Made by a program: the position numbers and the translations under genes. Of a DNA stretch of 64,000 nt, positions 35,300 to 46,990 are shown piece by piece (positions within the stretch are counted from its first letter, which is position 1; each line of letters begins with the position of its first letter). Source of the stretch: Alisma plantago-aquatica (Eukaryota; Streptophyta; Magnoliopsida; Alismatales; Alismataceae); NCBI GenBank assembly GCA_963693085.1, contig OY856409.1, positions 242,573,058 to 242,637,057 on the forward strand. The letters are read 5' to 3'. The notes beneath the pieces are model-generated. The model was not told where the DNA came from and searched no databases. It worked only from the letters and a program-made list of their open reading frames with translations.

Positions 35300-36160
35300 G
35301 AGGTCTAGATCTTTACTACACTAAAAACAATGGGCCGCAACAAAGCTACTGGACCAGATGGTGTGAATGAGGAATTCATGTTATGTCATTGTCTTATTAA
35401 TGATTTTTTTATTCATATTATGGTTTCTAGATTAACGGGGTTTCCTTTCACTGACTCCTTATGTAATATGCTAATGGTGTTAATACCAAAAGTGCCATAC
35501 CCTCATAGATGTAACCAGTTCAGACTGATTTCATTGAACAATGTTTGTCTCAAATTGATCTCAAAAGTTGTAGGGAATCACCTGAAGAACTACATGAATG
35601 AATGGATATTTCCTCAATAGTCAAGCTTAATACCTGGGAGATGAATTATATATAACATAATCCTAGTTCATGAACTTATACACAACATGAGATGACCTTG
35701 TTCTCATCCTGCAATGTCTATAAAGCTTGATTTGGCTAAGGTCTATGATCGGATGTCCTAGACTTTCATTCTAGATACTATCAAAAAGGTTGGTCTTCCT
35801 ACTAACACTTTATCTTATATTTGAACTCAATTTGTGGTGGCTAGATAAATATTAATTTTGATGGTCAGCAACATCTTGGTTTTAAAGCAACTTTGGGCTT
35901 ATGTCAGGGTGATCCATTATCACCCTATCTCTCTGTGCTATACCTCAATCAGCTCAGCCTATTAATAAGTGATGCAACTGCTAGTTCAATATGAAAACCT
36001 ATGAAGTTATCTTTTCAAGGCCATTCTATCTCTCATGTAGACTTTGCAGATAATATTATTCTATTCTCAAAAGTGAATCCGGTTAATATAGATTATATTA
36101 TGCGGTGCTTTGATATTTTTGAGGCGGCTTCTAAAAAATATATTTCTTTAGATAAGAGTT
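35300..36160 (+). pseudogene. LINE ORF2 reverse transcriptase, catalytic motif altered
   Basis: Motifs across frames: MGRNKATGPDGVNEEF, LIPKVPYPHRCNQFR, SLNNVCLKLISKVV, AMSIKLDLAKVYDRMS (first catalytic Asp), a damaged QGDPLSPYLS region, and DFADNIILFSK near 36,043-36,075. The usual FADD box reads FADN, so the second catalytic Asp is Asn. Several stops and at least two frameshifts are present. Confidence 0.85.
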
Positions 36161-36229
36161 TTATTTAGTTTCCATCTTTGACTAGTTCATCGCTTTAGGT
36201 TCAAATATGTAAATGGGTAGGGATGTAGA

Positions 36230-38010
36230 AGGTGGATGATCTTGGTATCTAATTGGGAGTTCTTATTATCCATGGTCGAGTAACAAAATAGATGTATTCT
36301 CATATATATGATAAAGTACATAATCATCTATCTAGTTGGTTTGCAAATCGTATCTACCTGGCTAGATCTGTATTAATGGATTTACCTATGTATACCGTGC
36401 ATACGACTATATTACCCATTTCAGTCTGTAACAATATTGATATGTCAATTCGAAGGTTTATACGGTGAAGCAATCCCAATCAACATTATTTTCTTCTAGT
36501 AGCTTGGGAACAGGTACCTACATCGAAAGCATGTGGCTGACTTGGACTAGTTTCCATGCATGAGTGGAATCAAGCTCTACTCATGAAATCAGCTTGGGAT
36601 TTCCTTACGGGTCGTACAACTTTGTGGAGTTCTAATCTTTTCAAAAATATCAATCCTTTGTTCCTAGTTCCGGTCACTGGACCACATCATTATGTGTGTT
36701 CTTTGCAACTTGAAATAGTTATCACTACAACATACTGCTAAGGTTGTTGGCAAAGGCAATGATACCTCAATTTAGTGTGACAATTTGATTTCTTCCAAAA
36801 AAGACCAACATCTCATTCTAAATCATACTATTCCACATGACTTGGTTTATTTAAAGGTTGCTTCAGTGGTTACTCTAACTGGTGCATGGGATGAGGAATT
36901 TATAAATATATACTAATCTCCTAACATATCTAGGTGTATCCTTACCCTACCGCCTCCAACACAAAGTTTTCTAAATGAATCGTGGTCCTGGTCTTTAACA
37001 AAGAATGGAATCTTCATTGTATCGTCTATATATGCTCTTCTAATGCTAGGAAAATATAGATCAACATCAGATCCTTGCTCTTAAATATGGAAATTACATA
37101 TCCATAATAAATGTCAAATATTTTGTGGCTTATTTGTCATAAAAGTTTAATGAAAAATGCTCAATGAGTATATCAACACTTCACATATGATCCTTCATGT
37201 CAGATTTGTGGTGCTCCTTATGAAGACATTCTTCATGCCCAACAAGATTGTTCTCGACCACATGAAGTTTGGAACTATCTAAATATACTGGACTACTTTC
37301 CAAATTTCTTCTCATAACCCTTGATTCCTTGGATCTTGTCTTCTATACCTCTACATCTAATATCATGGTTCCTTTCATTTTGACTTGCTATCAGATCTGG
37401 TTATCATGAAATGTGTTCATTTTTAATAATGACATGCATTATATCTCTAAGATATTCAATTTTGGGGGACAGTTATCCAGTTATATTTCTAAAGATTTTT
37501 GTGAAAAAGATTCAGTTAATAATCAAAACTTGCATACATCAAAGGAGCTCTAGAAGTTCCCTACAAATGGATGGGTCAAGGTGTACAAGGATGCAACCTG
37601 TTACACCTTATCAAAGTACGATTGCAGATGTTGCTCATTGATCAGATGGATAATGGATTTGCACATGGTCTAAACTTATTTATACAACTTCAATGCTAGA
37701 TTTTGAACTTAATGCCATTACCTGAGTCTTTCTGTGATGTTGGATCTTCCGTTCAATTATTTGATTATTAAAATGGATAGTGATGTTACTCTCTCTATAA
37801 TCTCAACCAATGATAGCAAATTTCCATTGTCTCATCTTTGGACACAATCCATTGATTTCTTATCTACAATTGTTTTGGAAGTTAACTTCACAAAGTGCAC
37901 GACATCAGAGAACCAAGTTGTTGATTCTTTGGCCAAGCTACAACACCTAAAATTATCAACTTTAATGTGTTCCATTCACCCTCTTAGGGTTTTGTTTTGT
38001 ACATCCTTCT
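36230..38010 (+). pseudogene. LINE ORF2 thumb, zf-RVT and RNase H remnants
   Basis: After the palm, DDLGI-like and FIRW-like segments (36,235-36,470) and SMHEWNQALLMKSAWDFLTG (36,556) mark the thumb region. A zf-RVT remnant lies near 37,150-37,270. RNase H appears as NGWVKVYKDATCYTLSKYD (37,560), LIIKMDSDVTLSIISTND (37,770, with the Asp) and ENQVVDSLAKLQHL (37,910, last Asp). Frames change repeatedly. Confidence 0.75.
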
Positions 38011-38106
38011 ATGATGTATATCTTGTTATTTTGTTCATTCTGATGTAATCAATACAAGAAGCACTTTGTGCTATCTATTCAATCAAAATTAATTTCCTAA
38101 AAAAAG

Positions 38107-39524
38107 GTTGAGTTATGCACTTATTTCCTAGATACACTATGCACTTGTTTCCTAGATATACTAGCATTCTACGAGTAACCAGGTTAAGTATGTCACGTGT
38201 ATCACTCTAGATAATATATGTAATAATGTGTTTCTGATACTAGAATACATTAAGCTTCAAGTTTCTTCTTATTAGTGGTAATAAGAATTTATAATAACAT
38301 GGTGTGCAAGGTTTTGATATATCAAGTACATATAAATCTATTAAATTTTTATATCCAAATATCATTATCTAATATCATGTTTTTGGTTATATTATCGATG
38401 ATATTCTAAAAGTATGTACTATAGGATCATCATGACTCACCTACATTTAAATTGGTTCAGTTGTTTTCTACGATCACCATGGGCTTACTATCTTAAAGTG
38501 TGAGTTCTACGAGTGTCTGTCATGTTCCTTGGAGCCAGACCAGATACAATCTCCATGATGGGTTGCCCTTGGAATTTGTAAAGCCTCTATAGTTGTTATT
38601 ATAAAGTTTCCTTCATATCTGGAGTAGTAATTCTAGTTTCATATGATAAGGTAGCACATAAAGGCATGTTGTCCTCCTATGAGGATCAAACAAGAGACAT
38701 TCTTATTTTTGACATGAAATGGGATACAACAAGGCTCCCATTCATTTTCCACTCAGGTTGTTGGGGTTGTAGTCTGTGATTTGCAAGATTATTGGGAGTT
38801 CATCTTCATGTAAGACTTTTAGTGTAGATAGATATGACTCTACGTAATGGTCCTCCTTAGTATTGTAGTTTACATAGCATGAAAGTGTGGGAGGTTTCTC
38901 TCATGTCTAAGAGTATCTTCTAGGTATTTGTTCTCTTCTGAATTCATGGGTAATACTGTACGGATTATAAGATATGGAGTATAAAGCCTTGGGGATGCTA
39001 GCTAGGGTTTGGTATGAGGCTGAGGTTGCTACATTGGAAGAGGAAAATTATCGTTGAACTATGTTTATGATAATAGAATAAGTACATACCATCGTTATGG
39101 CTGTCCAATAAGAAGGTGTAGGAGAAAGAACCTAGGAATAAGGGGATATACTTTCATTCATTGAACTAGGTATCTATTTGTAATATAATCGATAATTAGT
39201 TTCTATTAGCTCATTATTTCATTTTTTTCTAACTTCAAAACTATAAGCCCTATTTCTTTGAGAATTCAACCATGCATCTAATTCTTATTAGATTAAATAA
39301 AACAATATTGAATCCTCTATTTAAAAATACATATTGGGTACTAAATCTTAAACCATAAATGATACAATAATTAAAATATGATATTTTATACAAACATTTT
39401 AATTTTAATTTAAAGACAATCATTAACAAAATAGTGTGTTATTTAATTGAAATAATTATTCTGATATGAATATATTAATATGGGTACTTTATTGAGTATC
39501 AAATTTAAACTATTATGATAATAA
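38107..39524. other. Intergenic sequence with a short 2-copy repeat
   Basis: Two adjacent copies of a roughly 24-bp unit (tatgcacttatttcctagat, then tatgcacttgtttcctagat) lie at about 38,116-38,165, just past the LINE tail. The rest is AT-rich with no gene motif. Confidence 0.55.
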
Positions 39525-39826
39525 TATTTTATACAAAGGGGATTATGATTCATATATAATTCCTTATAAACTTCTTATTCATTGATTTATTATGTACATA
39601 GATGATGATGTGAACATATATTGGAAAGGCTACTACTTACTGATATGAATGAGTTATTATTTAGACTAATATGGCTAATACAAAGTGAATATATTTGTAT
39701 AGTCTTGTTGTGCCCATTTTGTAGATATAAAACAAAAATGGTTATTATCTTATCATATAGTTTGCATGTATTTACTAATTAGTATATGGAATTAGAAGCT
39801 TCGTGACACACAAGGTTTAATTGTTC
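39525..39826 (+). repeat. Diverged ~300-bp AT-rich direct repeat, right copy
   Basis: Partner of 31,830-32,136, same orientation. Similarity ends at 'aggtttaattg' (39,826), the same point at which the left copy meets the LINE. It could be a terminal repeat of an older element that hosts the LINE, or simply a second copy of one AT-rich repeat family. Confidence 0.75.
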
Positions 39827-40408
39827 TTAGCTATTAAAATTACAAAACTTTTATTAGTATATCTCTATTAATATGTGATGTATCCATTGTTTAGTTATTA
39901 AAATTACACATTCATTGGGATTCGAGATCAATTGCTTGGCTACTAAACAACTAGAGGAGGTCGATAGTTTGAACATTGATTGATACAATTAGATTCGATG
40001 TGTTTCTCGAGCTTTGACTATCAAACTGTTTGGGTCATTGACCTTCAAGGTTGATGGGATGCCCGAGTTCTGTCTATCAACTTGGGAATTTGATGTATGC
40101 AAGGTTGAGTAAGAGTGGTCGACTGTTATTGATCAATAAGGAAGGGTGAGCACCTCAACTCAATAATAGGTGGCTTTTAAAGGTAGATCAACAAGTCTGG
40201 GCACAAATTTTGTTGATCAGCCAATAGGACCCCCTAGATCTTCTTGATGCAGAGTGATAAGACTCAAAACCCACATGGGGAGTAAATAAATGTATCAAAT
40301 TCCTACAAATCAACATAAAAATCTAAGTATATTGAGACAAAACTATTTCTAATAAAGACTAAGAGATATGAATGTTGAACTGCACTAAACATGATATTTT
40401 GAATAATG
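39827..40408. other. Intergenic sequence, nothing recognised
   Basis: AT-rich DNA between the right repeat copy and the next LINE. I see no gene, repeat array or promoter here. Confidence 0.55.
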
Positions 40409-40421
40409 ACTTAACCATTCC

Positions 40422-40853
40422 CTGGGCCGACGTCAACGGAAAAAAGCAGAGAAAAAGAAGCAAGATACCAGAACACCTACCACCGCCGCCCAACAGAACA
40501 CATTCATCAACCTAGCGGACGATGAAGTGGCCCAGGGCAGACCCCCCGCTACCAACCCTAACGAACCCTTCCAGTTCGGGGCAGGTGACCCAGGCTCCCT
40601 GCCACCACTTCACCTCGGTTCCAAGTCGACCGGAGGCCACACCGTTACCCTACGCAGCAGACAGATCATCATGCAGGCCCCAACTTGGATGCCTGAGAGG
40701 ATCCACAAGAAAGGGAGGCTTGCCCAACATCTGGCTAGTTCGTCCTCGACAACAAAAAAAGCTATAGAATTTAACGTTCTGCGTGAGGAGATAGACTCAC
40801 CAGAACCGACAATCCAAGAAGATGACATCGGATTGCGGGCGGTAATCGCCTAA
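40422..40853 (+). pseudogene. LINE ORF1 C-terminal part
   Basis: An open frame enters from the truncated left end with a lysine/arginine-rich stretch (QRKKAEKKKQD), then NTFINLADDEVAQGRPP, and ends at a TAA at 40,851-40,853, 24 bp before the ORF2 ATG. Position and basic composition fit the C-terminal tail of a plant LINE ORF1 protein, which binds element RNA. The DUF4283 domain and zinc knuckle would lie in the missing 5' part. I recognise no domain in the remaining part itself. Confidence 0.65.
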
Positions 40854-40877
40854 CCCTCCCATCTTCACTCCATCTCA

Positions 40878-41560
40878 ATGAACATCATCACCTTCAATAT
40901 CCAAGGAGCTCACTCCGACGATAAAGTCCGCTACGTCAGAGAAATTAGAAGAATCAATAGACTCCATCTCATGGTTATCATCGAGCCCCGCCGCAGTGGT
41001 GTGGTCGCCCGACGGCATCATTAAACGGCTGGGCTTTCCTTCCTCTCACCGCGTCGAAGCATAGGGTTTCTCAGGAGGCATCTGGCTCCTATGGGATGAC
41101 GCAAGATGCAACGTCTAGATCCTCCTTAACCACCGCCAATTCATCCATTATCGGTTGAATGGCAACTCCTACTTCATTGCTATCTATGGCAGTCCCCAAC
41201 CAACGATGAGAAAGTGGCTATGGCAGTGGCTCGTCTCCATCCTTCCGCCCCAAGGAGCGTCATGGCTGGCCGCGGGTGACTTTAATACCATGCTCAGTCG
41301 AACAGAGAAGATCGGTAGTAGCTTCTTCGACTATGCATCCTCCTTGTTCCATGAGTGTCTCCATGCCACTGGGCTTCCGGACTTGGGCGCAGTAGGACAA
41401 CTCTTCACTTTCCGAAGAGGCATGGTTCATGAGAGGATCGACATGGCCATTGCCAATGAGGCATGGCTTTCCCACCATCTGAACACTAGGATTCAGGTGC
41501 TCCCCAGAGTCACCTCAGTTCAAGAGGAACAAATGGCCCCAACAGAATGCTCACTAACGC
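40878..41560 (+). pseudogene. LINE ORF2 endonuclease domain
   Basis: ORF2 starts at the ATG at 40,878: MNIITFNIQGAHSDDKVRYV, with HLMVIIEPRRSG providing the Glu of the first active-site segment. A TAA near 41,022 ends this frame. The domain resumes as GGIWLLWDDARCN, then FIAIYGSP, WLAAGDFNTMLSRTEKIG (the GDFN catalytic box) and ERIDMAIAN. The end, where SDH is expected, is lost to a frame change near 41,510. It is related to AP endonuclease-type nickases that start target-primed reverse transcription. Confidence 0.88.
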
Positions 41561-42040
41561 ATGATTCAAAATCAGAGCTAGATAGATCATGGACAAGGAC
41601 TTCACTGCCTGTGTTAAATCGGGTTGTGACTCTACGCTCTCCTTCTCCGAAATTCTTCCGGCGTTCCAAAAAGCCGCGTCTAGGTGGCACCACAACTCCA
41701 CTAAAATCAAGCACAAAGAGAAGGCTGCAACGCTCCGTGACCTGGACCAATTACAAAGAAGGCCAGATCAAAATGTTCATTGCCACATCGCCACCCGTAT
41801 TGTGGACCTCCAGGAGAGGTACCACCGCATCCTGCTCACCGAAGAAGTAGATTGGCAACAGAAGGCACATATCGACTGGCTACAACACGACGACCGAAAT
41901 ACAAGCTTCTTTCAGTCCTATGTCAGGGACAGAAGACACCATAAAAAATATCCTACCTCAAGAACGATGAGGGACAGTGGATCACTGACCCAACTTTACT
42001 GTGGGCTCATATTCAATCCTTTTTCATCAACCTTCTTACT

Positions 42041-43483
42041 ATGCCTTCGCCTATATCAACTGTACACGCTAACAGCTATGCATGTGCTTTCCCGCCGATC
42101 CCAACAGCCACGCTCCAGACACTAGAAGTTGTACCCACTACAAACGAGGTCTGTGACATCATATTCTCGATGGCACCCTCGAAAGTGCCTGGACCTGGCA
42201 GAATCATGACGGACTTTCTGCAGCACAATTGTTCTCATGTTGGGCCTTCAGTCATGCACACCTCCCAACACGCCTTCATAACTACGACGGTCGATCCTGT
42301 GCTTGCGAACTCCCATATGGTTTTTCTGCCAAAGATCAAGATACCGTAGACTTTTGGCGACCTCAGACCGATTTCTCTCAATAACGTGGTATTCAAGGCC
42401 ATCTCCAAAATTGTCTTTGAATGTATCAAGCCACTGCTAGACAATAAGATCTCACCATGCCAATCGAGTTTTATCCCGAGACGTAAGATCACCGAGAACA
42501 TCCTGTTAGTATAGGAGGTTATCCACTCTATGAAGTGCAAAAAAGGAGCAAAAGGTTGGATGGCCATTAAACTAGACCTATCCAAAGCCTTCGATAGGAT
42601 GAACTGGTCTTTTATCCTTAGTACTCTATCCAAGGTGGGTCTTCCTCTACGTCTCATTCAGCTTACCATGTCCATCATCCAATCCGGGGAATCTTCCATT
42701 CTGTGGGAAGGCGTTTCGATGGAACCCTTCAAAACGGTACAAGGGGTAAGGCAAGGAGACCCTTTGAGTCCCTACCTCTTTGTCCTCTGCCTGGAACGCC
42801 TCAGCCAGATGATCCACCATAGTACTGTTACTCGCACTTGGAAACTGGTGGTCCTCACAAGAGGAGGCACGCCTCTCATGCACGTATGCTTTGCGGATGA
42901 TATTATCCTCTTTACTGAAGCATCGCCTGCACAAGCCAATAACATCAAGACAATCCTGAGGTCCTTCTCCCTTGCTTCTGGGCAGGTGGTATCTACAACC
43001 AAATCACACTGCTTCTTTTCTGCAAATGTCACCCAGCCAGATAGACAATGTATCAGTAGGAAGTTGGGCTTCCAAGTGACAGATGACCTAGGTAAATACC
43101 TAGGAGTTCCGATTCTCCACAAGAGGACTAACAAGTCCACACACTCAAGTATACTCGATGCAATCCAAGGCAGGATGAACAACTGGACTGTCCGACATCT
43201 CTCACCAGTCCTTTGTGACGACATAAACAGCCACATCCGTCGTTTCATCTGGCAAGGCCCGGGAGACCAGAAGAAGATGTCCCTAGTTTCCTGGAAGAAA
43301 ATCTCATCGAATAAAGATCACGGCGGCTTAGGGATTAAAGATGCCCGTGATCAGAACGCAGCTTTGCTACTTAAAAATGTTTGGTCATACCTAAATGAGC
43401 CAAACAAACTTTGGGTCAGGATCCTAAAAGAAAAATACCACGGGAGAGGAGCTATAGATAAAACGTCTCACTCTACAACCTGA
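42041..43483 (+). pseudogene. LINE ORF2 reverse transcriptase with intact catalytic motifs
   Basis: One frame with stops at 42,347 and 42,512 (probably CAG to TAG), then open to 43,481. Motifs: MAPSKVPGPGRIMTDFLQ, MVFLPKIKIP, DLRPISLNNVVFKAISKI, FIPRRKITENILLV, MAIKLDLSKAFDRMNWSF (Asp), GVRQGDPLSPYLFVLCLERL, CFADDIILFTEA (intact FADD) and DDLGKYLGVPILHKRTNKST. At about 43,205 RHLSPVLCDDINSHIRRFIW lacks roughly 27 residues seen in the related LINE at 14,934-16,055 (between its TLSL and RKFIW), an in-frame deletion in the thumb. Confidence 0.93.
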
Positions 43484-44365
43484 CACTTTATCGCCCTCAA
43501 CTTACCTTTGCTCCAAAGCACGTGCTCCAAGTCGATAGCCAATGGAGTTGATACGAAAGTATGGCATGACAAATGGTTAGCCGGAGAGGACGTCCTCACC
43601 CTAGCACCTACCCACATTGTCCCGACTGAGATCACATACCTCTAGGTTTCTTCGATGTGTCTGGACAATGGAGAGTGGGATTGGAATTTTATCCAGGCCT
43701 ACCTTCCTAATAGTACCTGGGACGTCATCCGCATGCTTCCCCTGCCGGATATTGTTGCTGGAGCTGAAAAATTCGTCTGGCCTCATGAAACAAGTGGGAA
43801 CCTTACTGCTAGGTCCGCGTACCGGTGGCTACGTAGGAACAAGGAGCTGAGTGTCCCCGGCGACTAGGCATCAATCTGGAAGGCGCAAGTCCCAGAAAGG
43901 ATCAAGACTTTCCTGTGGCTCCTCCAGCACCGTGCCTTGCTCACGAATGTTGAATAGTGTCGTCGCCACATCGTGGTCGACAAGGTCTGCCTGAGATGCC
44001 ACGCTGAAGACAAAACCATTATCCACTGCTTAAGAGACTGTCCGAGGAGCGCTACCATTTGGCAGGAACTCCAAACTGCCTCCAACTTTTTCCTTGAAGA
44101 TGAAGATCTATGGCTGACCAAAACCATTACAGGTGTACATGACAATCTTCATCCAGTCACACAGCTTGTCGCAGCTTGGCATCTGTGGACCATTCGGAAC
44201 ATGGAGGTCCACGGGGGTAGCATCACTCCCACTCTATCTGTGGTACGATTCATTTGCCTATGTTCGGAAATGGTGCAACAGCTCCCGACACTGGTACACC
44301 CTACTCCCGGGGCACCCCCATTCCAGCCCGGAGACATTCCCTGTCGCTGCTTTATGAGCACATAA
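43484..44365 (+). pseudogene. LINE ORF2 linker and zf-RVT domain
   Basis: This continues the RT frame past stops at 43,481, about 43,643, 43,865 and about 43,955. It shows GVDTKVWHDKWLAGEDV, NGEWDWNFIQAYLP, TARSAYRWLRRNKE and the zf-RVT domain: WKAQVPERIKTFLWLLQHRA, then VCLRCHAEDKTIIHCLRDC with the C-C-H-C spacing. The domain is thought to help RNA or DNA binding by plant LINE ORF2. It ends near 44,365, where RNase H continues in another frame. Confidence 0.85.
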
Positions 44366-44367
44366 TC

Positions 44368-44790
44368 CTTACAGACGCTGCCTACATCCCATCTCCGCTG
44401 AGATCCAGTTTTGGCTGTGTGGCCCTACGCCCAGACGGAAACTTCCTCCTAGGGAGAGGTTGCCTGACAAAGGCCAGTTCTGTGACAGAAGCTAAAGTAC
44501 TAGCAATCACGCAAGCTGCTGCTCTTGCCAAATCCCAAGGCTGGTCCAAGGTGCTCATCATTTCCGACTCTGTATCGGCCATCTAGGCTTTGTCTGCCAA
44601 GAAGTGTGCCCAGGCCCGCCTCCATGCTCACCACCGTCAATGGAAGAAGCTCACTATCAGCAACCCCTCGTACTATATCCTGCGCAGTCCCCGAGAGTTT
44701 ATCACAATCGCTGACACAACTGCCAAACTCGTACTCAAGAACAATCAAGGAGTAGAGTTCTCACAATGCCCCCCCATGGCTTGCGTGTAA
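44368..44790 (+). pseudogene. LINE ORF2 RNase H domain
   Basis: Shifted by one frame from zf-RVT. It shows TDAAYIPSPLRSSFGCVALR (first Asp), ASSVTEAKVLAITQAAAL (Glu), KVLIISDSVSAI (Asp), a TAG at 44,584, then FITIADTTAKLVLK (last Asp), ending at a TAA at 44,788. All four catalytic positions are recognisable. The frameshift and the stop disable it. Confidence 0.85.
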
Positions 44791-44855
44791 TGGTCCTCTG
44801 GACATGTCTTTCATATCCTCTTTGTACCCAAACTTCATTTAATTGAAAGGTTTAA

Positions 44856-45180
44856 AAAAAGATTTTTTTTGAAAATTTTCACTAAAAATGCAAGGATGGA
44901 ATCTAAGTTGGAAATAAATAAGTGTGGCTGGAAGGTAGAATACTTACCTCCCACACTCCACCCCAAACATAGAAATGTTTTGTCCCTGAGTAAATACTAA
45001 AACCAAGATTGTGGGGAAAATTGTGCTGGTTGGACCATGAGATGTGGTTGCATTCCTATCAACAATGTCTTCCTCTATCTAAATTTTGAAAAAATATTAT
45101 CAAAACATAGGATTGTATCTTGTGATGCTTATCTAATGGAAGAAAAAAGTGAAATTAAGAACTAAGGTAATGATTGGGTC
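44856..45180. other. Short gap between LINE tail and Athila-type fragment
   Basis: AT-rich, no motif. It is probably the part of the Athila-type element downstream of integrase, on the minus strand, but this is not recognisable from sequence. Confidence 0.4.
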
Positions 45181-45229
45181 ACTTCCAAATAAGTGCCTTT
45201 TTTATGTCGATGGCTTGACCTCTAAAAAT

Positions 45230-46330
45230 CAATCATGATATATTGGAGGGTGGATCGAGAGATGTTGGTTGTCTTGCATGTCATTCATTATGAAATAGTG
45301 TGTGAGATGTTGTCTATTAAATTTGAACCCTCCAGACTTTTCACTACAAATCAGTAAAGCTCCATGAGGAAAAATATGCTTATTTATGAACAAAATTTAC
45401 CATTGAGTCTTTAGCTTACCTATAAAACAGTTAATACCATTATTATGCTGTAATACTTGATCTGCAACCCACATATCTTTCCTCTTAAAGTGTCCATCAT
45501 GCCACATCTTTGTGTGCTCCTTGTAAATACATGCATTTTCATAGGCTGTCAGTGGTAACTATTCTAACTCTTGTAGGTGAAGTAGATGATTTTCTCTTAC
45601 TACACAAGGATCGATGCTGGTGTGCTTGATATCCCTTTGAGCTTTGTATTCAGGATCCACTGGTGCGTGACAAGACTTGCCATAAATCAAACGAAAAGGT
45701 GTGATGCCAAGTGGAGTCTTACAAGTAATTGGATGACCCCAAACTGCTTGTGAGCCCAATCTTGCCTAGTCCTACTGGCTGCCTTTTTAGGAATTGCTTT
45801 GATTTGGTGGTTAGAAACCTCCACTTGACCACTCATCTGAGGACAACATGGAGTGACCATTCGGTGGGAAACACCATATTTTTGATGGAGTGTATCAAAT
45901 CAATGCTCAAGGAAGTGTGATCCCCATTTAGAAATGACAATGTGTGGGACTCTAAAGTTGTGAAAATAATACATTTTAAGATCTCTATGACTGGTTTGGA
46001 GTCACAAGAAATTGTGGGGATGGCTTCATCCCACTTGGAAACATAATCAATAGCGACAATGATGTAGGAGAAGCTGTATGAAGATAAAAAGGGACCCATG
46101 TAGTCCACACCCTTGGCATGTAAAATCTTGACTTCTTACCAATGATAAAGGGACATATCATCCCTCTTAGAAATACTTATAGATCTTTAGCATTGATAAC
46201 AAGACTTGATAAAATTATGAGCATCTCTGAATATAGAAGGCCAGAAGAACCCAAATTGAAGGACTTTGAATACAATCTTCTTAGAACTCATATGTCACTG
46301 AGTTGGGCCAACATGACACTTCCCTAGAAT
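45230..46330 (-). pseudogene. Athila/Tat-type integrase
   Basis: On the minus strand: MDYMGPFLSSYSFSYIIVAI then DYVSKWDEAIPTISCDSKPV (first catalytic Asp in MDYMGPF). Next is a damaged second block, TPLGITPFRLIYGKSCHAPV (45,710-45,650), and a C-terminal domain with YKEHTKMWHDGHFKRKDMW, CFIGKLKTQW and FPHGALLICSEKSGGFKFN (45,540-45,310). These segments are diagnostic of Athila/Tat integrases. Stops and frame changes occur throughout. Confidence 0.85.
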
Positions 46331-46559
46331 GAGAGGGGCCTCCTCTTCATAGATACATCGATGCTAGAGGTCATATGAACATAGATGAAAAAGGTAAGGT
46401 TCATCAATAATAATGATGAATATTTAACATGAACCTTTTTATTCCATTTCCGGTACAATCCAGATGAAGGACTCCTATAGCGAGGTAGTTCACAAAATCA
46501 GCATACCATAGTGTGAATGTAGGTATCTCTTGTAATTGGTTGTTAGGTAAAAAATCATT

Positions 46560-46990
46560 GACTACGACTGTGTCACTATCTTGGATGTGAAATTGGCTAA
46601 GATGATCAACAACAACATTTTGAATACCCTTCTTATCCTTGATTTCTAGATCAAAATCATATGATAATAAGATCCATATGATCAACCTTCACTTTACGTC
46701 TTTCTTTGAAATCATATACTTTATTACTACATGGTATGTGTAAACAATCACTTGCCAACCTATTAGGTACAAGTGAAACTTGTCAAAGGCATAAAAAATT
46801 ATCACAAGATTGTTTTTGATAGTTGCATAATTATTTTGTGCAACAACCAATGTTTTTCTTATTGAGTGGATGTCATGACGTTTCTTGTCAATGTGCTTCC
46901 CTAGAACTACACCTACGGTATATTAACTGGCATCACACATGATCTTGAAAGGAAGAGACCAATTTGGGGCAAGAAGGATGGGAGTTGATA
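46560..46990 (-). pseudogene. Athila/Tat-type RNase H, catalytic residues lost
   Basis: Minus-strand reading: TVGVVLGKHIDKKRHDIHSI, then RKTLVVAQNNYATIKNNLVI, VIVYTYHVVIKYMISKKDVK and YDFDLEIKDKKGIQNVVVDH followed by LSQF. The family normally has Glu in the YxTxEKELLAI helix and Asp in the FTDHAAL segment. Here they are Asn and Tyr, so the domain has lost at least two catalytic residues. Confidence 0.82.

Larger units (their letters stand above)
32140..38106 (+). mobile_element. Old plant L1-type LINE, near full length
   Basis: Remnants occur in the canonical order: ORF1 with DUF4283-like domain (about 32,800-33,330), endonuclease (34,062-34,730), RT (35,300-36,160), thumb and zf-RVT (36,230-37,270) and RNase H (37,550-38,010), then 'aatcaatacaagaagc' and a short A run (38,099-38,105). 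Frameshifts and stops occur throughout, so it is older than the other two LINEs here. The left end is inferred from the rise in GC after 32,136 and from the end of the flanking repeat. 'aggtttaatttta' before it and 'aggttgagttatg' after the A run may be a decayed target duplication. Confidence 0.82.
40409..44855 (+). mobile_element. GC-rich plant L1-type LINE, 5'-truncated in ORF1
   Basis: It contains the end of ORF1, then ORF2 with endonuclease, RT, zf-RVT and RNase H, then a 3' end with an A run (about 44,850-44,857). Base composition jumps to GC-rich at about 40,420 and falls back after 44,800. 'gatattttgaataa' before the start and 'gattttttttgaaaa' after the tail could be a poor target duplication. 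RT and zf-RVT share a single frame from 42,041 to 44,365 with only a few stops, so this is the best preserved LINE in the window. Confidence 0.9.

Noticed and set aside
42235..42934. Long minus-strand frames opposite the GC-rich LINE
   Set aside because: Shadows of the plus-strand RT frame, which carries all family motifs.
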